From an uncultured bacterium (GTDB lineage Bacteria > Bacillota > Clostridia > Lachnospirales > Lachnospiraceae), in NCBI GenBank assembly GCA_947243845.1, contig CAMXIF010000019.1, positions 1-56,668 on the forward strand: a DNA stretch of 56,668 nt, given 5' to 3'. Of the stretch, positions 17,715-27,478 are shown in pieces. Both the position numbers and the translations under genes were made by a program. The notes below the pieces were generated by a model that was not told where the DNA came from, did no database searches, and saw nothing but the letters and a program-made list of their open reading frames with translations. Positions within the stretch are counted from its first letter, which is position 1. The number at the start of each line of letters is the position of its first letter.

Positions 17715-18626
17715 CTAGCCTGCATACACATGCTTAAACGCATTATAAGTCCGCCGCATTCCCTCTTCAAACTCCGTATACACCAGACCGAGGTTTGCCT
17801 TACTCTTTTGATTGTCACAAAGTTCCGTCTCCGCCTTAACCGCCGGGAATGGCACCGGCACGCCCTGCGCAGCAGCCTGTGCCAGCGTTAACGGCACCTG
17901 TGTAAGATTCTCTACCACTTCCGGATCCGCCACTGCCTGCAGCATCTGAAAGAAACTATCATAGGTCAGCGTCTGATCCTGACACAGATTATAAGCCTGC
18001 CCGTAAGCCTTTTCATTTCCCAGACATTTCAGAATCGCCTGGGCCGCATCTTTCACATAGACAAACTGAAACGCGCCGTCCGCATCCGTAAAGTGAGGCA
18101 GCGCATGGTTTTGAAGAAGCATCTGAATATAAATCGACTCTCTGGGCGCATAGTTATATGGCCCGTAAAGGATCGCCGGCCGAAGCACCGTATAGGGAAT
18201 CCCTCTTTCGCCGCATACTTCCCTGAGTTCTGCTTCCAGGGCAGTTTTGCCTGCAATATAGGCGCCCGCTTCTCCCGGCAGTACTCTGTGTTCCAGCGGA
18301 GCATCCTCCGCCTTGATTACACCGTTCCCTCTCTCATAGACATCCACCGTGCTGATCAGAATATACTGCCCAATCCGGCCCGGCAGACATTCTATCGTGC
18401 TCCTTACATCCCCGACCTCATAGGCACAGAAATCTACCACCGCATCATAATCATCACAGGAAGCAGCCACAGTCCCGTCATGCCTGTCGCCTGTAATCTG
18501 GCGCACTCCAAAATCCGCCATGGAATACGTACCACGGTTCCACACAGTAATCTCATGCGACCCGGCCGCCTCCATAACGAACACTCTTCCGTAAAAATAA
18601 CTGCCGCCTATCACCAATACTTTCAT
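17715..18626 (-). CDS. NAD-dependent epimerase/dehydratase-like SDR protein
   Basis: A 303-residue extended SDR protein. The nucleotide-binding loop is GGSYFYGR (7-14), like the GGTRFxGR form of CSP41-type proteins. The active-site pattern YxxxK is present at Y123-K127, with S92/T93 upstream. A substrate cannot be assigned; sugar-nucleotide or mRNA-binding paralogues share this fold. It lies 86 bp after the ECF transporter T gene and 18 bp before feoA. A TATAAT on the minus strand at 18662-18667 may be its -10, but no good -35 was found. A link to iron uptake is only positional. Confidence 0.8.
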   Translation of the reverse strand: MKVLVIGGSYFYGRVFVMEAAGSHEITVWNRGTYSMADFGVRQITGDRHDGTVAASCDDYDAVVDFCAYEVGDVRSTIECLPGRIGQYILISTVDVYERGNGVIKAEDAPLEHRVLPGEAGAYIAGKTALEAELREVCGERGIPYTVLRPAILYGPYNYAPRESIYIQMLLQNHALPHFTDADGAFQFVYVKDAAQAILKCLGNEKAYGQAYNLCQDQTLTYDSFFQMLQAVADPEVVENLTQVPLTLAQAAAQGVPVPFPAVKAETELCDNQKSKANLGLVYTEFEEGMRRTYNAFKHVYAG

Positions 18627-18712
18627 ACTTTTCCCTCAACGCCCTTTATTCTAGCTTTACCATTATATGGCCAAGTTCCTTTTGGACAGGTAGCTGTCTA
18701 TTGTTCCACAAC

Positions 18713-19546
18713 TCACACAAATGGATTAAAAAACCGGCTCCCATCCCAGAAGGTTACCACCAGATCCACCACCAGGATTAGCACCACAAATCCGATCACA
18801 AGCCAGTCATTTCTCTGCAGTCTGCGCTGTACATACCAGGTACGCTTCTTCTCCTTGCCAAAACCCCGCAGTTCCATGGCATTACTGACAGTCTCTATCC
18901 GGTTTAAACTGGACATCACCAGAGGCAGAAGGATTGCCACCGAATTTTTCAATCTGGTAAAAAACTTGTCTTTGCTGGAAAGATCAATGCCTCTGGCCTG
19001 CTGGGCCTGACTGATATTCTGGTATTCCCTCTGTACATCCGGTATGTATCTAAGGGCAAGACTCACGGCATATCCGGCCCGGTAGCTTACCCCTATCCTT
19101 GCCAGAGAAGCCGCAAACTCACTGGGATCCGTACAGGCAATAAAGAGAAGCGCCACCGGTACCACACAAATCACCTTCATGGTCATATTCAGATGATAGA
19201 ATAACTGCTGTGCCGTAATCGTATAGGGTCCTGCAATCGTCAGGAGCACATTCCTGCTCTCATAAATCTCCACACCATACTCCGGCGCAAAAAGATATAC
19301 AAACAGATTATTGAGCACCAGAAAAACCGCCGCCAGACCCAATACCACACTGATATCTCTTACCCGGATTTTACTGACCTTAAAGACCAGCACACTGATC
19401 AACAACATCCCGACAAGAATCCTCGTATCATAAGTGACCATGGAAGCTACACTCCATATGATGAAGAAAATCAGTTTGGTAGTCCCTGTCAGTTCATGTA
19501 CCAGACTTTTCCGTTTAATATAGCTTAAAATAGCAGCCTTTGCCAT
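18713..19546 (-). CDS. ecfT: ECF transporter transmembrane subunit T
   Basis: A 277-residue membrane protein that couples the S component to the ATPases of an energy-coupling factor vitamin transporter. Two coupling-helix motifs are visible near the C-terminal half, QQARGID and MELRGFG. Several hydrophobic helices precede them. It follows the fused ATPase by 52 bp, completing an S-A-T operon. The ATG has no close competitor. Confidence 0.9.
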   Translation of the reverse strand: MAKAAILSYIKRKSLVHELTGTTKLIFFIIWSVASMVTYDTRILVGMLLISVLVFKVSKIRVRDISVVLGLAAVFLVLNNLFVYLFAPEYGVEIYESRNVLLTIAGPYTITAQQLFYHLNMTMKVICVVPVALLFIACTDPSEFAASLARIGVSYRAGYAVSLALRYIPDVQREYQNISQAQQARGIDLSSKDKFFTRLKNSVAILLPLVMSSLNRIETVSNAMELRGFGKEKKRTWYVQRRLQRNDWLVIGFVVLILVVDLVVTFWDGSRFFNPFV

Positions 19547-19598
19547 CTTTTCCTCCGTTTTCCTCTATCCTGTTCAGAACATTCTCTCAAACGTTCTT

Positions 19599-21317
19599 CT
19601 ATTTCTCCAAGTCCGCCTTCTCATTTTCATATTCGATGAAGCGTTCAGTTAAACGTTGCGGATTGTCTATCCCACACTTCATGCTCAAGGTGTACAAACT
19701 GGTCTCCTTTAGATTGGCTTTCTTCACCAATTCCGGATCATTGAGCACATGCGCCGCCGTGGTGTCTGCCAGCAGTTCTCCCTCGCTGAACACAATGGCT
19801 CTGGGTGTATACTCCAGCATCAAATGCATATCATGCGTAATCATGACAATGGTAAAGCCCTGCTCATTTAATTCCTTTAAAAACTCCATAATCTCTGTAT
19901 AATGGTGATAATCCTGTCCCGCTGTGGGTTCATCCAGAATGATCATCTGCGGACGCTGTACCAGAATACCGGCAATCGTCACTCGTTTCTTCTGTCCAAA
20001 AGAAAGAGCTGAGACAGGCCATTTGCGGAAAGGATATAACCCGCAGATTTTTAGGGTCTCCTCCACCCGCTCTTTTCTCTCTTCTGCCGTCATATTACCG
20101 GCAAGAAGCGCCATCTCTACTTCATCCCAGATCATGGGCTTGGAAATCATCTGGTTGGGATTCTGCATCACATAGCCGATCCTCTGTGCCCGCTCCTTAA
20201 TCGTATCACCGGAAATATCCCGTCCCGACAGATATATACTGCCGGAAGTAGGTTTTTCAAACCCACAGATCAATTTCGCCAGTGTGCTTTTGCCGGCACC
20301 ATTACGTCCTACGATACTGACCATTTCTCCCTCATTGATCGTAAAGCTGACATCCCGCAGATTCATAATCTCTGATGTATAACCGAAGCTTAAATGCTCC
20401 ACTTTCAGAAGTTCTGTCTCTTCCTTCTTATCTTCCCGTTCTTTCGCCGCGCTTTGATACCAGTCCTGCACCATTTCAATCTGTTTGTCTGTTAGCACAA
20501 GGCTGTTCACATGCTGCGGTTCCAAATCCTCTGTAATGGGAATCCCCGCATAACGCAAAGCCGTCAGATACAAAGGTTCCCTGATGCCATGTTCCAAAAG
20601 GGCGTTGCCGGAAAGGAAGGCTCTCGTGGGCATATCCACCACAATCTTCCCCTCATCCATCAATACAATCCGATCTACCTTCCTCCACAGCACATCTTCC
20701 AGACGGTGTTCTATGATGATCACAGCTGCCCCGGTACGCTCCTGCACCATATCGATCAATTCTATGGTCATCCTGCCCGCCGCCGGATCCAAGTTGGCTA
20801 ACGGCTCATCAAACAAAAGCACCTTTACCTCGTCCACCATGACACCCGCCAGACTGACTCGCTGCTTCTGTCCGCCGGAAAGCTCATGAGGCGCATACTG
20901 TAAATGATGATCGATATCCACCAGCTTAGCTACCTCATCCACGATTCTTTTCATCTCATCCTGAACGACACAACTGTTCTCCAGCGCAAAGGCAATATCC
21001 TCCCCCACCGTCAGTCCGATAAACTGACCGTCCGTATCCTGCAGCACCGTCCCCACAGTATGGCTTAATTCAAAGATACTGCTCTTCTCAGGTTCTATAC
21101 CGCCCACTGTAAGTTTTCCCGTACTTTTCCCAGGATACGCAAACGGAATCAGGCCGTTGATACAGCTCCCGATGGTACTCTTACCGCTTCCCGAAGCACC
21201 TGCGATCAGCACCTTTTCTCCAGGATAGATATCCAGATTGATATGATGCAGGGTAGGCTCCGCCTGCGCCGTATATTGAAATCCATAGTCTTGAAAAGAA
21301 ATAATGGGCTCAGCCAT
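19599..21317 (-). CDS. ECF transporter ATPase, two fused ABC domains
   Basis: A 572-residue protein with two ABC domains in tandem, replacing separate EcfA1 and EcfA2. Domain 1 has Walker A GASGSGKST, signature LSGGQKQR and Walker B LLFDEPLANLD. Domain 2 has GRNGAGKST, LSFGQKKR and IILDEPTAGQD. It powers uptake by the S and T subunits. I start at 21317, where AAGGAG lies 7 nt upstream; the ATG at 21323 is too close to that site. Two hairpins lie between it and the S gene and may lower its expression relative to S. Confidence 0.92.
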   Translation of the reverse strand: MAEPIISFQDYGFQYTAQAEPTLHHINLDIYPGEKVLIAGASGSGKSTIGSCINGLIPFAYPGKSTGKLTVGGIEPEKSSIFELSHTVGTVLQDTDGQFIGLTVGEDIAFALENSCVVQDEMKRIVDEVAKLVDIDHHLQYAPHELSGGQKQRVSLAGVMVDEVKVLLFDEPLANLDPAAGRMTIELIDMVQERTGAAVIIIEHRLEDVLWRKVDRIVLMDEGKIVVDMPTRAFLSGNALLEHGIREPLYLTALRYAGIPITEDLEPQHVNSLVLTDKQIEMVQDWYQSAAKEREDKKEETELLKVEHLSFGYTSEIMNLRDVSFTINEGEMVSIVGRNGAGKSTLAKLICGFEKPTSGSIYLSGRDISGDTIKERAQRIGYVMQNPNQMISKPMIWDEVEMALLAGNMTAEERKERVEETLKICGLYPFRKWPVSALSFGQKKRVTIAGILVQRPQMIILDEPTAGQDYHHYTEIMEFLKELNEQGFTIVMITHDMHLMLEYTPRAIVFSEGELLADTTAAHVLNDPELVKKANLKETSLYTLSMKCGIDNPQRLTERFIEYENEKADLEK

Positions 21318-21344
21318 ACTCATTCTCCTTTGGTCACAAACAAC

Positions 21345-21369
21345 GGATGCCTGACTTCGCCAGACATCC
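21345..21369. promoter_or_regulatory. Hairpin before the ECF ATPase gene
   Basis: GGATG-C-CTG pairs with CAG-A-CATCC around a 7-nt loop. It lies about 17 nt upstream of the SD of the ATPase gene, and may shape mRNA processing or translation. Confidence 0.45.
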
Positions 21370-21376
21370 TTATGTT

Positions 21377-21422
21377 AAAAAGATAAGCAGATTCGGAAAG
21401 CCGCCCGCCGCCCGAATCTGCT
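21377..21422 (-). terminator. Internal terminator or attenuator between ECF S and A genes
   Basis: On the minus strand an 11-bp perfect stem, AGCAGATTCGG (21412-21422 arm) with CCGAATCTGCT (21386-21396), is closed by a 15-nt GC-rich loop. TATCTTTTT follows directly. It has the form of a rho-independent terminator inside the operon, so only a part of transcripts may reach the A and T genes. Confidence 0.65.
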
Positions 21423-21434
21423 CACTGTTTTCTC

Positions 21435-21977
21435 TTAATCTTCCTTCGTCAAAGAACCCTTCTTCACCACGGTCTTTGCATAACCGAGCAGCAACAGAGT
21501 ACCTACCACACCAGTGGTAATGATATTCGATACAGAAGCCATAAGTCCCTGTGCAAACAGTTTTTCAATCGGCTCCGCATAAATCAGAATATCCAGAACA
21601 GGCGCCACCAGTCCCCATGCTAAAAGATGGGCAATTGCCTGTGCCACGTTGAAGAAAATAATCTCTTTCTTGCCAACGCCTTCCTCCACGTGCATCTTCA
21701 TCGTTGCAAAACCAACCACAAGACCAAAGAACGCGGAAGCGATGATCCAACTCCACCACGGACCATAACTTGTTGCATCGATCAGCGTATGACCGATAAA
21801 TCCGATCAAAAGACCGGCAATCGGACCAAACAATGCAGCAAAAACAGCTGCCACTGAATACTGCAGACTGATATTCGTGTTAGGCACTGGCGAAGGAATC
21901 GCTACCTTACCTAATACAAAAAACAATGCCGCGCCAATACCAATGGCTACAACGCTTTTTACTGATAACTTTTTCAT
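21435..21977 (-). CDS. ECF transporter S component, UPF0397 family
   Basis: A 180-residue membrane protein of about six helices that binds the substrate of the ECF transporter. The N-terminus VVAIGIGAALFFVLGKVAIP and PSPVPNTNISLQYS plus SYGPWWSWIIASAFFGLVVG match the UPF0397/ECF-ribofla_trS group. The substrate of this group is not established; a vitamin or precursor is likely. It is the first gene of the operon, 40 nt downstream of the expected transcription start. That leader is too short for a riboswitch. Confidence 0.9.
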   Translation of the reverse strand: MKKLSVKSVVAIGIGAALFFVLGKVAIPSPVPNTNISLQYSVAAVFAALFGPIAGLLIGFIGHTLIDATSYGPWWSWIIASAFFGLVVGFATMKMHVEEGVGKKEIIFFNVAQAIAHLLAWGLVAPVLDILIYAEPIEKLFAQGLMASVSNIITTGVVGTLLLLGYAKTVVKKGSLTKED

Positions 21978-22024
21978 ATCATATATCCTCCCTCATATGT
22001 AATGATAATTTGAAATCCATTCCT

Positions 22025-22054
22025 ATTATAGCCTGTTAAATCTTGTCATGTCAA
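22025..22054 (-). promoter_or_regulatory. Consensus promoter of the ECF transporter operon
   Basis: Perfect -35 TTGACA (22049-22054) and perfect -10 TATAAT (22025-22030), spacer 18 bp, on the minus strand. It should be strong unless repressed; no operator palindrome was seen. Confidence 0.8.
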
Positions 22055-22131
22055 CCGAGATTGCACTGTGTCACTCATTGGTAAGCATACACTGCGCCAC
22101 AGATCACCAAATCATGTAACATGAAACTTTC

Positions 22132-23496
22132 TCAGTTCTTAAAACTATGAATCGGCGCCGGAATCCGTCCGCCTCTGTTTACAAAAGCCTCACAGGAAAA
22201 AGGATTCACGGGCATGATCGGCGCATAGCCAAACAGACCGCCGAACTCCACCTTCTCCCCCACGCTCTTGCCGATTGCCGGGATAATACGTACCGCCGTG
22301 GTCTTTTGGTTCACCATGCCGATAGCCATCTCATCTGCAATGATTCCCGCAATCGTAGTGTTAGGCGTATCCCCCGGAATAGCAATCATGTCAAGGCCCA
22401 CAGAACATACACAAGTCATAGCCTCTAATTTCTCCAAAGTAAGCGCCCCCGCCGTCACCGCGCCAATCATACCCTGATCCTCACTGACCGGAATAAACGC
22501 ACCACTCAAGCCTCCCACATAGGAGGAGGCCATGACGCCGCCTTTTTTCACCTGATCGTTTAAAAGTGCAAGTGCCGCTGTAGTGCCGGGCGCACCGGCA
22601 TACTCCAATCCAATCTCGCAGAGAATATCCGCCACACTGTCTCCGATGGCCGGCGTAGGCGCCAGAGAAAGATCTACAATACCAAAGGGGATTCCCAACA
22701 TACGGGAGGCTTCCTGCGCCACCAACTGACCCACTCTCGTCACTTTAAAAGCGGTCTTTTTGATGGTCTCACAGAGCACTTCGAAATTCTCGCCCCGCAC
22801 TCTGGTGAGTGCTGTCTTGACCACGCCCGGTCCGCTGACGCCCACGTTGATCACCGCATCGGCCTCCGTCACACCATGGAAGGCTCCCGCCATAAAGGGA
22901 TTATCGTCCGGCGCATTGCAAAACACCACCAGTTTCATGCAGTCGGCGCTGTCTTTCTCCGCACTGATCTCCGCCGTTTCCTTGATGATATCCCCCATCA
23001 GACGCACCGCGTCCATATTAATCCCGGTCTTGGTGGAACCGAGGTTCACCGAACTGCAGACCCTCTGTGTATTATGCAGTGCCTCCGGGATAGAACGGAT
23101 CAAAAGTTCATCTGCCCCGGTCATACCCTTGGACACCAGGGCCGAATAGCCGCCGATCAGATTCACCCCTACTGCTTCTGCCGCCTGATCCATGGTCTTT
23201 GCCAGTGTCACAAAATCTTCTTTGCTCCTGCAGGCCGCGCCGCCGATCAGTGCCATAGGCGTAACCGAAATTCTCTTATTGACAATTGGTATACCAAATT
23301 CCTTCTCGATAGCATCTCCCGTCTTGACAAGGTCTTTGGCCACACTGGTAATCTTTTGGTAAACTTTCTCATTCACCTTTGCAAGGTCTGCATCAATACA
23401 ATCTAAAAGGCTGATTCCCAACGTAATAGTCCGCACATCCAGATTTTCTTTGGCGATCATCTCGTTTGTCTCAGCCACTTCAAATAAATTTATCAT
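22132..23496 (-). CDS. UPF0210/PFL family protein (DUF711)
   Basis: A 454-residue conserved protein of unknown biochemical function; length matches the family (about 450). The start [32 protein letters not shown] and the glycine-rich [21 protein letters not shown] and [19 protein letters not shown] are typical. I start at 23496, where GGAG lies 6 nt upstream; the ATG at 23508 overlaps that site. It follows an ACT-domain UPF0237 gene by 82 bp, a pairing widespread in Firmicutes and suggestive of amino-acid-linked control. Function not established. Confidence 0.9.
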   Translation of the reverse strand: MINLFEVAETNEMIAKENLDVRTITLGISLLDCIDADLAKVNEKVYQKITSVAKDLVKTGDAIEKEFGIPIVNKRISVTPMALIGGAACRSKEDFVTLAKTMDQAAEAVGVNLIGGYSALVSKGMTGADELLIRSIPEALHNTQRVCSSVNLGSTKTGINMDAVRLMGDIIKETAEISAEKDSADCMKLVVFCNAPDDNPFMAGAFHGVTEADAVINVGVSGPGVVKTALTRVRGENFEVLCETIKKTAFKVTRVGQLVAQEASRMLGIPFGIVDLSLAPTPAIGDSVADILCEIGLEYAGAPGTTAALALLNDQVKKGGVMASSYVGGLSGAFIPVSEDQGMIGAVTAGALTLEKLEAMTCVCSVGLDMIAIPGDTPNTTIAGIIADEMAIGMVNQKTTAVRIIPAIGKSVGEKVEFGGLFGYAPIMPVNPFSCEAFVNRGGRIPAPIHSFKN

Positions 23497-23578
23497 TTTA
23501 ATCTCCATTCTGAAGCATTATCATCTGCCATCAAACAAATCTACAATGCTTCTGTTCTCCACCCTGCTCCTGCTTTCT

Positions 23579-23851
23579 CTAAATTCGATGCATCTGGTCA
23601 AAGATTTCTTCCTTCTGGCATTTGATGACCACTCCGATCTCCTCCCCCAGCTTTTCCAGTTCGTCCACAATCATGCCAAAATCCTTCTTTGTCAGATTCG
23701 TGTCCACGATCATCATCATATTAAAAAATCCCTGTACGATGGTCTGGGAAATATCCAAAATATTAATCTGGTTATCCGCCAGATAAGTACATACTCTGGC
23801 AATAATGCCTACCGTGTCTTTACCTACTACCGTGATAATTGTCTTTTTCAT
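23579..23851 (-). CDS. ACT domain protein, UPF0237 family
   Basis: A 90-residue single ACT-domain protein, related to the C-terminal parts of GcvR. It probably binds an amino acid or acts as a sensor for its partner. The opening KKTIITVVGKDTVGIIARVCTYL is diagnostic. I start at 23851, where GAGGAG lies a few nt upstream; longer in-frame starts would add a 15-residue tail absent from the family. UPF0210 lies next in the operon. Confidence 0.92.
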   Translation of the reverse strand: MKKTIITVVGKDTVGIIARVCTYLADNQINILDISQTIVQGFFNMMMIVDTNLTKKDFGMIVDELEKLGEEIGVVIKCQKEEIFDQMHRI

Positions 23852-23880
23852 AGTCTCCTCTTTTCCATATAAATTATAAT

Positions 23881-24303
23881 CTATATTGACGGCCATTCCA
23901 TCCAGCCATAGAGTTCAATCAGAAAATCCGCAATCTTTGCACCCAGAGATTTAACCGGATTTGAATAGCCAAATAAGTCGAATGAACTAAATACTCTAAT
24001 ATCAAACCTGGTCAGATGCGTCCCTATTCCTATCCCTATGCCAAACACTGCCCAAAAACAATCAAGGAAAAATTCCTTTACCGCCCTGCCATCTCTCTTT
24101 TGGATACACCGTATCATACCGTTTAGAAATAGTATCATGGCACTTGCCGGAATAGATAAATCCAGAAGACGCCCCCAGGTTAGTCCTGCTTCCGTGTACT
24201 CCATTCCACCCCAAGCCAACCCAAATTCCTTCTCAAGGATACCGAGTTCCAGATAAGTTAAAAAGAGAAACAGCAACGTAATAATGATCCAACGCTTTCT
24301 CAT
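23881..24303 (-). CDS. Small hypothetical membrane protein
   Basis: 140 residues, no family recognised. Three hydrophobic stretches are visible, near residues 5-20, 44-60 and 76-96 (the last GIGIGIG rich). A short charged C-terminus ends in YGWMEWPSI. I start at the ATG at 24303 with GGGAG upstream; a TTG at 24330 would overlap the preceding gene. It sits 13 bp after the WalJ-type gene and 29 bp before the ACT gene, so it is in the same operon. YckD-like or YezG-like functions cannot be supported. Confidence 0.6.
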   Translation of the reverse strand: MRKRWIIITLLFLFLTYLELGILEKEFGLAWGGMEYTEAGLTWGRLLDLSIPASAMILFLNGMIRCIQKRDGRAVKEFFLDCFWAVFGIGIGIGTHLTRFDIRVFSSFDLFGYSNPVKSLGAKIADFLIELYGWMEWPSI

Positions 24304-24316
24304 TACCTGAACTCCC

Positions 24317-25117
24317 TTATCGCACTTCAATCACATTCGATACTTCACTGCGTCTCGCCACATACACCGGAAAATCATTACCATTATACTTGGTATCGGA
24401 CATCGTTACCTCCACCCGCACTGACTCATAAGCCAACTCCGGTAGATTATTCTCCTTGCTCAGATGCCCCAGCACAACAGCCTGCATCTTATCATGCAAA
24501 AGTCTGCTTAACAGTTTGCCCGCAGACTCATTAGACAGATGTCCTCTCTCCCCCAGTATCCGCTGCTTCAGATAATAAGGATAAGGTCCCACCTGCAACA
24601 TATGCACATCATGATTCGCCTCCAGATACAGGAGATCTAAATCCCGCAGACACTCCACGATATATTCATTATAACATCCCAGGTCTGTGATGATCCCCAC
24701 TTTCTGTCCGTCATGACTGATCCGATAAGCCACCGGATCGGCAGCGTCATGGGAAGTTCTCATCGGATAAAGCGACAAATCCTTGATAATACAGCGTTTA
24801 TCCGGACGGATGATCTGAAAAAGGCTGTCATCTATCTCTCCCAGAGATGCCGTCTGCTTTATGGCCTCCACCGTACCTTTTGTGGCGTAGATTGGTACAC
24901 CGTATTTTCTGGCAAGCACGCCCAGTCCGCTGATATGATCGGCATGCTCATGTGTGATACAGATTGCATCAATATCTGTCATCTTCAATCCCAGCTCCCG
25001 CAGACCGGCCTCCGTTCTTTTGCCGCTGATACCCACATCCATCAACAGATGGGTGGTATCGCTTCCCACATAGACACAGTTGCCGCTGCTGCCGCTGGCA
25101 ATACTACACAATCTCAT
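24317..25117 (-). CDS. walJ: Metallo-beta-lactamase fold hydrolase, WalJ/YycJ-like
   Basis: A 266-residue cytoplasmic phosphodiesterase-type MBL protein. The metal motif HEHADH is at 56-61, preceded by SGSSGNC near the N-terminus and followed by a late LGHLSKENN, as in YycJ/WalJ. That family is linked to cell-wall control and to DNA metabolism in Firmicutes. The WalR/WalK genes are not in this window, so the symbol rests on protein similarity alone. It starts 27 bp after the FtsA/PilM-like gene. Confidence 0.85.
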   Translation of the reverse strand: MRLCSIASGSSGNCVYVGSDTTHLLMDVGISGKRTEAGLRELGLKMTDIDAICITHEHADHISGLGVLARKYGVPIYATKGTVEAIKQTASLGEIDDSLFQIIRPDKRCIIKDLSLYPMRTSHDAADPVAYRISHDGQKVGIITDLGCYNEYIVECLRDLDLLYLEANHDVHMLQVGPYPYYLKQRILGERGHLSNESAGKLLSRLLHDKMQAVVLGHLSKENNLPELAYESVRVEVTMSDTKYNGNDFPVYVARRSEVSNVIEVR

Positions 25118-25144
25118 AATTATGTAAACCTATTCTTTCTTTTC

Positions 25145-27478
25145 TCAATCTTTCCAGTAGATTTCAATCACGTCACCGCTCTTAATCTTCTCCATATATT
25201 GGGCTTCTCTGCCGTTTAAAGTAGTCACAATTCCACTGCCCTGCGGTTTTGACAGATCAAAATCAATATACTCAAACACATCCACAAAGATGTAATTCCG
25301 TTTCCCGGAAAGACTTATCTGCTCACTGTTCACTGTCACCTGAATGGTTACGGGCGCACCTTTACTTAAAAGGGCTTCTTTACGTTTTGCTTCTTCTTCC
25401 TTTGCCTTGGCTGCAGCCTCCTCCTTCGCCCTGGCCTCCGCCTCAGCGCGCTGGATACCAGGCCCCATCACAATCCTGGCACCACGTGATTTTACAGAAT
25501 CCTTCCCGTTGGATTCTTCTGGCTTCTGTAACGTATTATCCTGCCCGCCATCATCCTGTGCCGTCTGTTCCTCTGTCAGCGCACCGGAATGGGATCCGTT
25601 CTGCCCTGTTGTCCCGGCTGCTCTGGAAGCTACCGCTGTAAAGGCCGCTGTCCCGGCAACGGAAGAATCTGCCCTGCTCTTCGTTGTCACAGGCTCCTCC
25701 GGCTCATAAATCTCCACATCTGATAACTGCAGTTCCTCCATGGTCCAGATCACGGAAAAGTTCTCGTACACCTTCGTGTCCATATCTGCAATCTTATTAT
25801 TGACATAAATATTCATGGCCCAGTCAATGACCACATCCATAAATTCGGCAATCTGACGCACCGTATAGTAGCCTAAAATTTCAATCTCATCATTCTCCTG
25901 AATATTGTAATATCCGGACTGCAATTTCCCGTTCACACTGGCAAATTTAGGCAGGTCAATCTTCTTGCCATTGACCTCCACCCACATTTTAGAACCAAAC
26001 TCCGGCAGCTGACTGATCTCCATCTGTGCAGCCTCTCCGGCGGTAGATTCTATCACTTTGATCTGGTCATTGGCTCTAACCTGGGTATAGATATCCGCAT
26101 CATTTCCATTGACCGTAATCACTGCCGCCTCGCCAAAATCCCCTCTGGCAATACGCGGTTTGCCATTTACGGTAAAGTTAAGTTCCTTGCCCCGTTTCGG
26201 GAAAAGACCCTCACTGGCAAACTCTGCCTGCATCGCCGCATCTACTACGGCCACTTTATTATTATCATAAATCTTCACTCTCTGCTCATTGAAATAGACA
26301 AAGATAAAGTTATTGCTCTGCTCATAAAAACTCAGACAGATACCAATCGGCGTCACCATGAGGGAATCTTTTCTGGCATCCTCTTCCAGAAATTCGATGT
26401 TCTGCATGACTTCCTCACCACGGACAGCCACCCTCTCTTTCTGGATATCCAACTTCTGCGCAAGAGCCTGCGTATACCCAGGAAGTTTGCCGCCGCCGCC
26501 CACCACAAACACGGCGCTGACGGACTTATCCCCGTTCAGTTCCTTAATCTTATCTGCCACCTGACTTGTCATGGTATCGATCACATCCGCCGTCACCCGC
26601 TCCACTTCCTCGGCAGTGATGGTCTGTGTAAGCCCCATGATATCCTTATACTCAATGACCTCTTTGACACCGGTATCCCTCTTAATCTGCTCCGCAGTAC
26701 GGAAATCCACCAGACAGTGCCTTGCCAGCACTTCCGTCAGACTGTCACCGGCAATGGGAATCATGCCATAGGCAATGATACTGCCATCTCTGGTCACTGA
26801 GATATCGGAGGTACCCGCACCCACATCTACCAAAGCAATATTTAACATGCGGTACATCTCCGGGATTGCCACCTGAATGGCAGCTATCGGCTCCAGGGTC
26901 AGGTTCACTACCTCAAGCCCTGCCACTCCCACAGCTTTGTACAGACCGTCCACCACATCTTCCGGCAGAAAGGTCGCAATGATGTCCGCCCCAATGGTTC
27001 TGGCCTTATGCCCCTCCAAATTTCCAATCGTGTAACCGTTCATATAATAACGCACGATAGAGTATCCTACACAGTAAAACTTCATATCCAGTTCATTGTT
27101 CTCAAGGAATTCTTCATAAGCCTTCTCCACACCCATGGAATCCAGCGCATAAATATCCTCTCCCATAACTTCCCGGTCCGTCTCCAGATCCTGATCCACT
27201 CGCAGCGTCACCGTCCTTAAGACACGTCCCGCAGCAGCGATACAAACATCCTTCAGCGGCCTGCCGATCCTATCCTCCAACTCGGCTTTTACTTCGCTGA
27301 TGGTGCCTCCCACCTTATAGATATCATGAATCTGACCATCCAGCATGGAACGCGTCCCATGTTCCCTGATGCTCTGCGCTGCCACATGGAAGGTATCACC
27401 TACACGATATCCTACTGTACCTACAATACTTCTTGTCCCGATATCCAGACCAAACACAAGCTGCCCTGGAAATTTCAT
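25145..27478 (-). CDS. FtsA/PilM-like actin-fold ATPase with long C-terminal extension
   Basis: 777 residues. The actin-like ATPase core (about 1-390) shows phosphate-1 LVFGLDIGTRSIVG, phosphate-2 VDVGAGTSDISV and adenosine motif VVGGGGKLPG, with a SHS2-like insert. It is about 350 residues longer than usual FtsA. The extension contains a second globular region (to about 600), a charged EAEARAKEEAAAKAKEEE segment near 690, and a final beta-rich domain. I start at 27478, where ATG overlaps the coaE stop as ATGA. Roles in division or in pilus/secretion assembly are both possible. The fold is sure, the function is not. Confidence 0.8.
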   Translation of the reverse strand: MKFPGQLVFGLDIGTRSIVGTVGYRVGDTFHVAAQSIREHGTRSMLDGQIHDIYKVGGTISEVKAELEDRIGRPLKDVCIAAAGRVLRTVTLRVDQDLETDREVMGEDIYALDSMGVEKAYEEFLENNELDMKFYCVGYSIVRYYMNGYTIGNLEGHKARTIGADIIATFLPEDVVDGLYKAVGVAGLEVVNLTLEPIAAIQVAIPEMYRMLNIALVDVGAGTSDISVTRDGSIIAYGMIPIAGDSLTEVLARHCLVDFRTAEQIKRDTGVKEVIEYKDIMGLTQTITAEEVERVTADVIDTMTSQVADKIKELNGDKSVSAVFVVGGGGKLPGYTQALAQKLDIQKERVAVRGEEVMQNIEFLEEDARKDSLMVTPIGICLSFYEQSNNFIFVYFNEQRVKIYDNNKVAVVDAAMQAEFASEGLFPKRGKELNFTVNGKPRIARGDFGEAAVITVNGNDADIYTQVRANDQIKVIESTAGEAAQMEISQLPEFGSKMWVEVNGKKIDLPKFASVNGKLQSGYYNIQENDEIEILGYYTVRQIAEFMDVVIDWAMNIYVNNKIADMDTKVYENFSVIWTMEELQLSDVEIYEPEEPVTTKSRADSSVAGTAAFTAVASRAAGTTGQNGSHSGALTEEQTAQDDGGQDNTLQKPEESNGKDSVKSRGARIVMGPGIQRAEAEARAKEEAAAKAKEEEAKRKEALLSKGAPVTIQVTVNSEQISLSGKRNYIFVDVFEYIDFDLSKPQGSGIVTTLNGREAQYMEKIKSGDVIEIYWKD

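Noticed and set aside
21978..22024. Riboswitch before the ECF transporter
   Set aside because: The leader from the consensus promoter is only about 40 nt, too short for known vitamin riboswitches.
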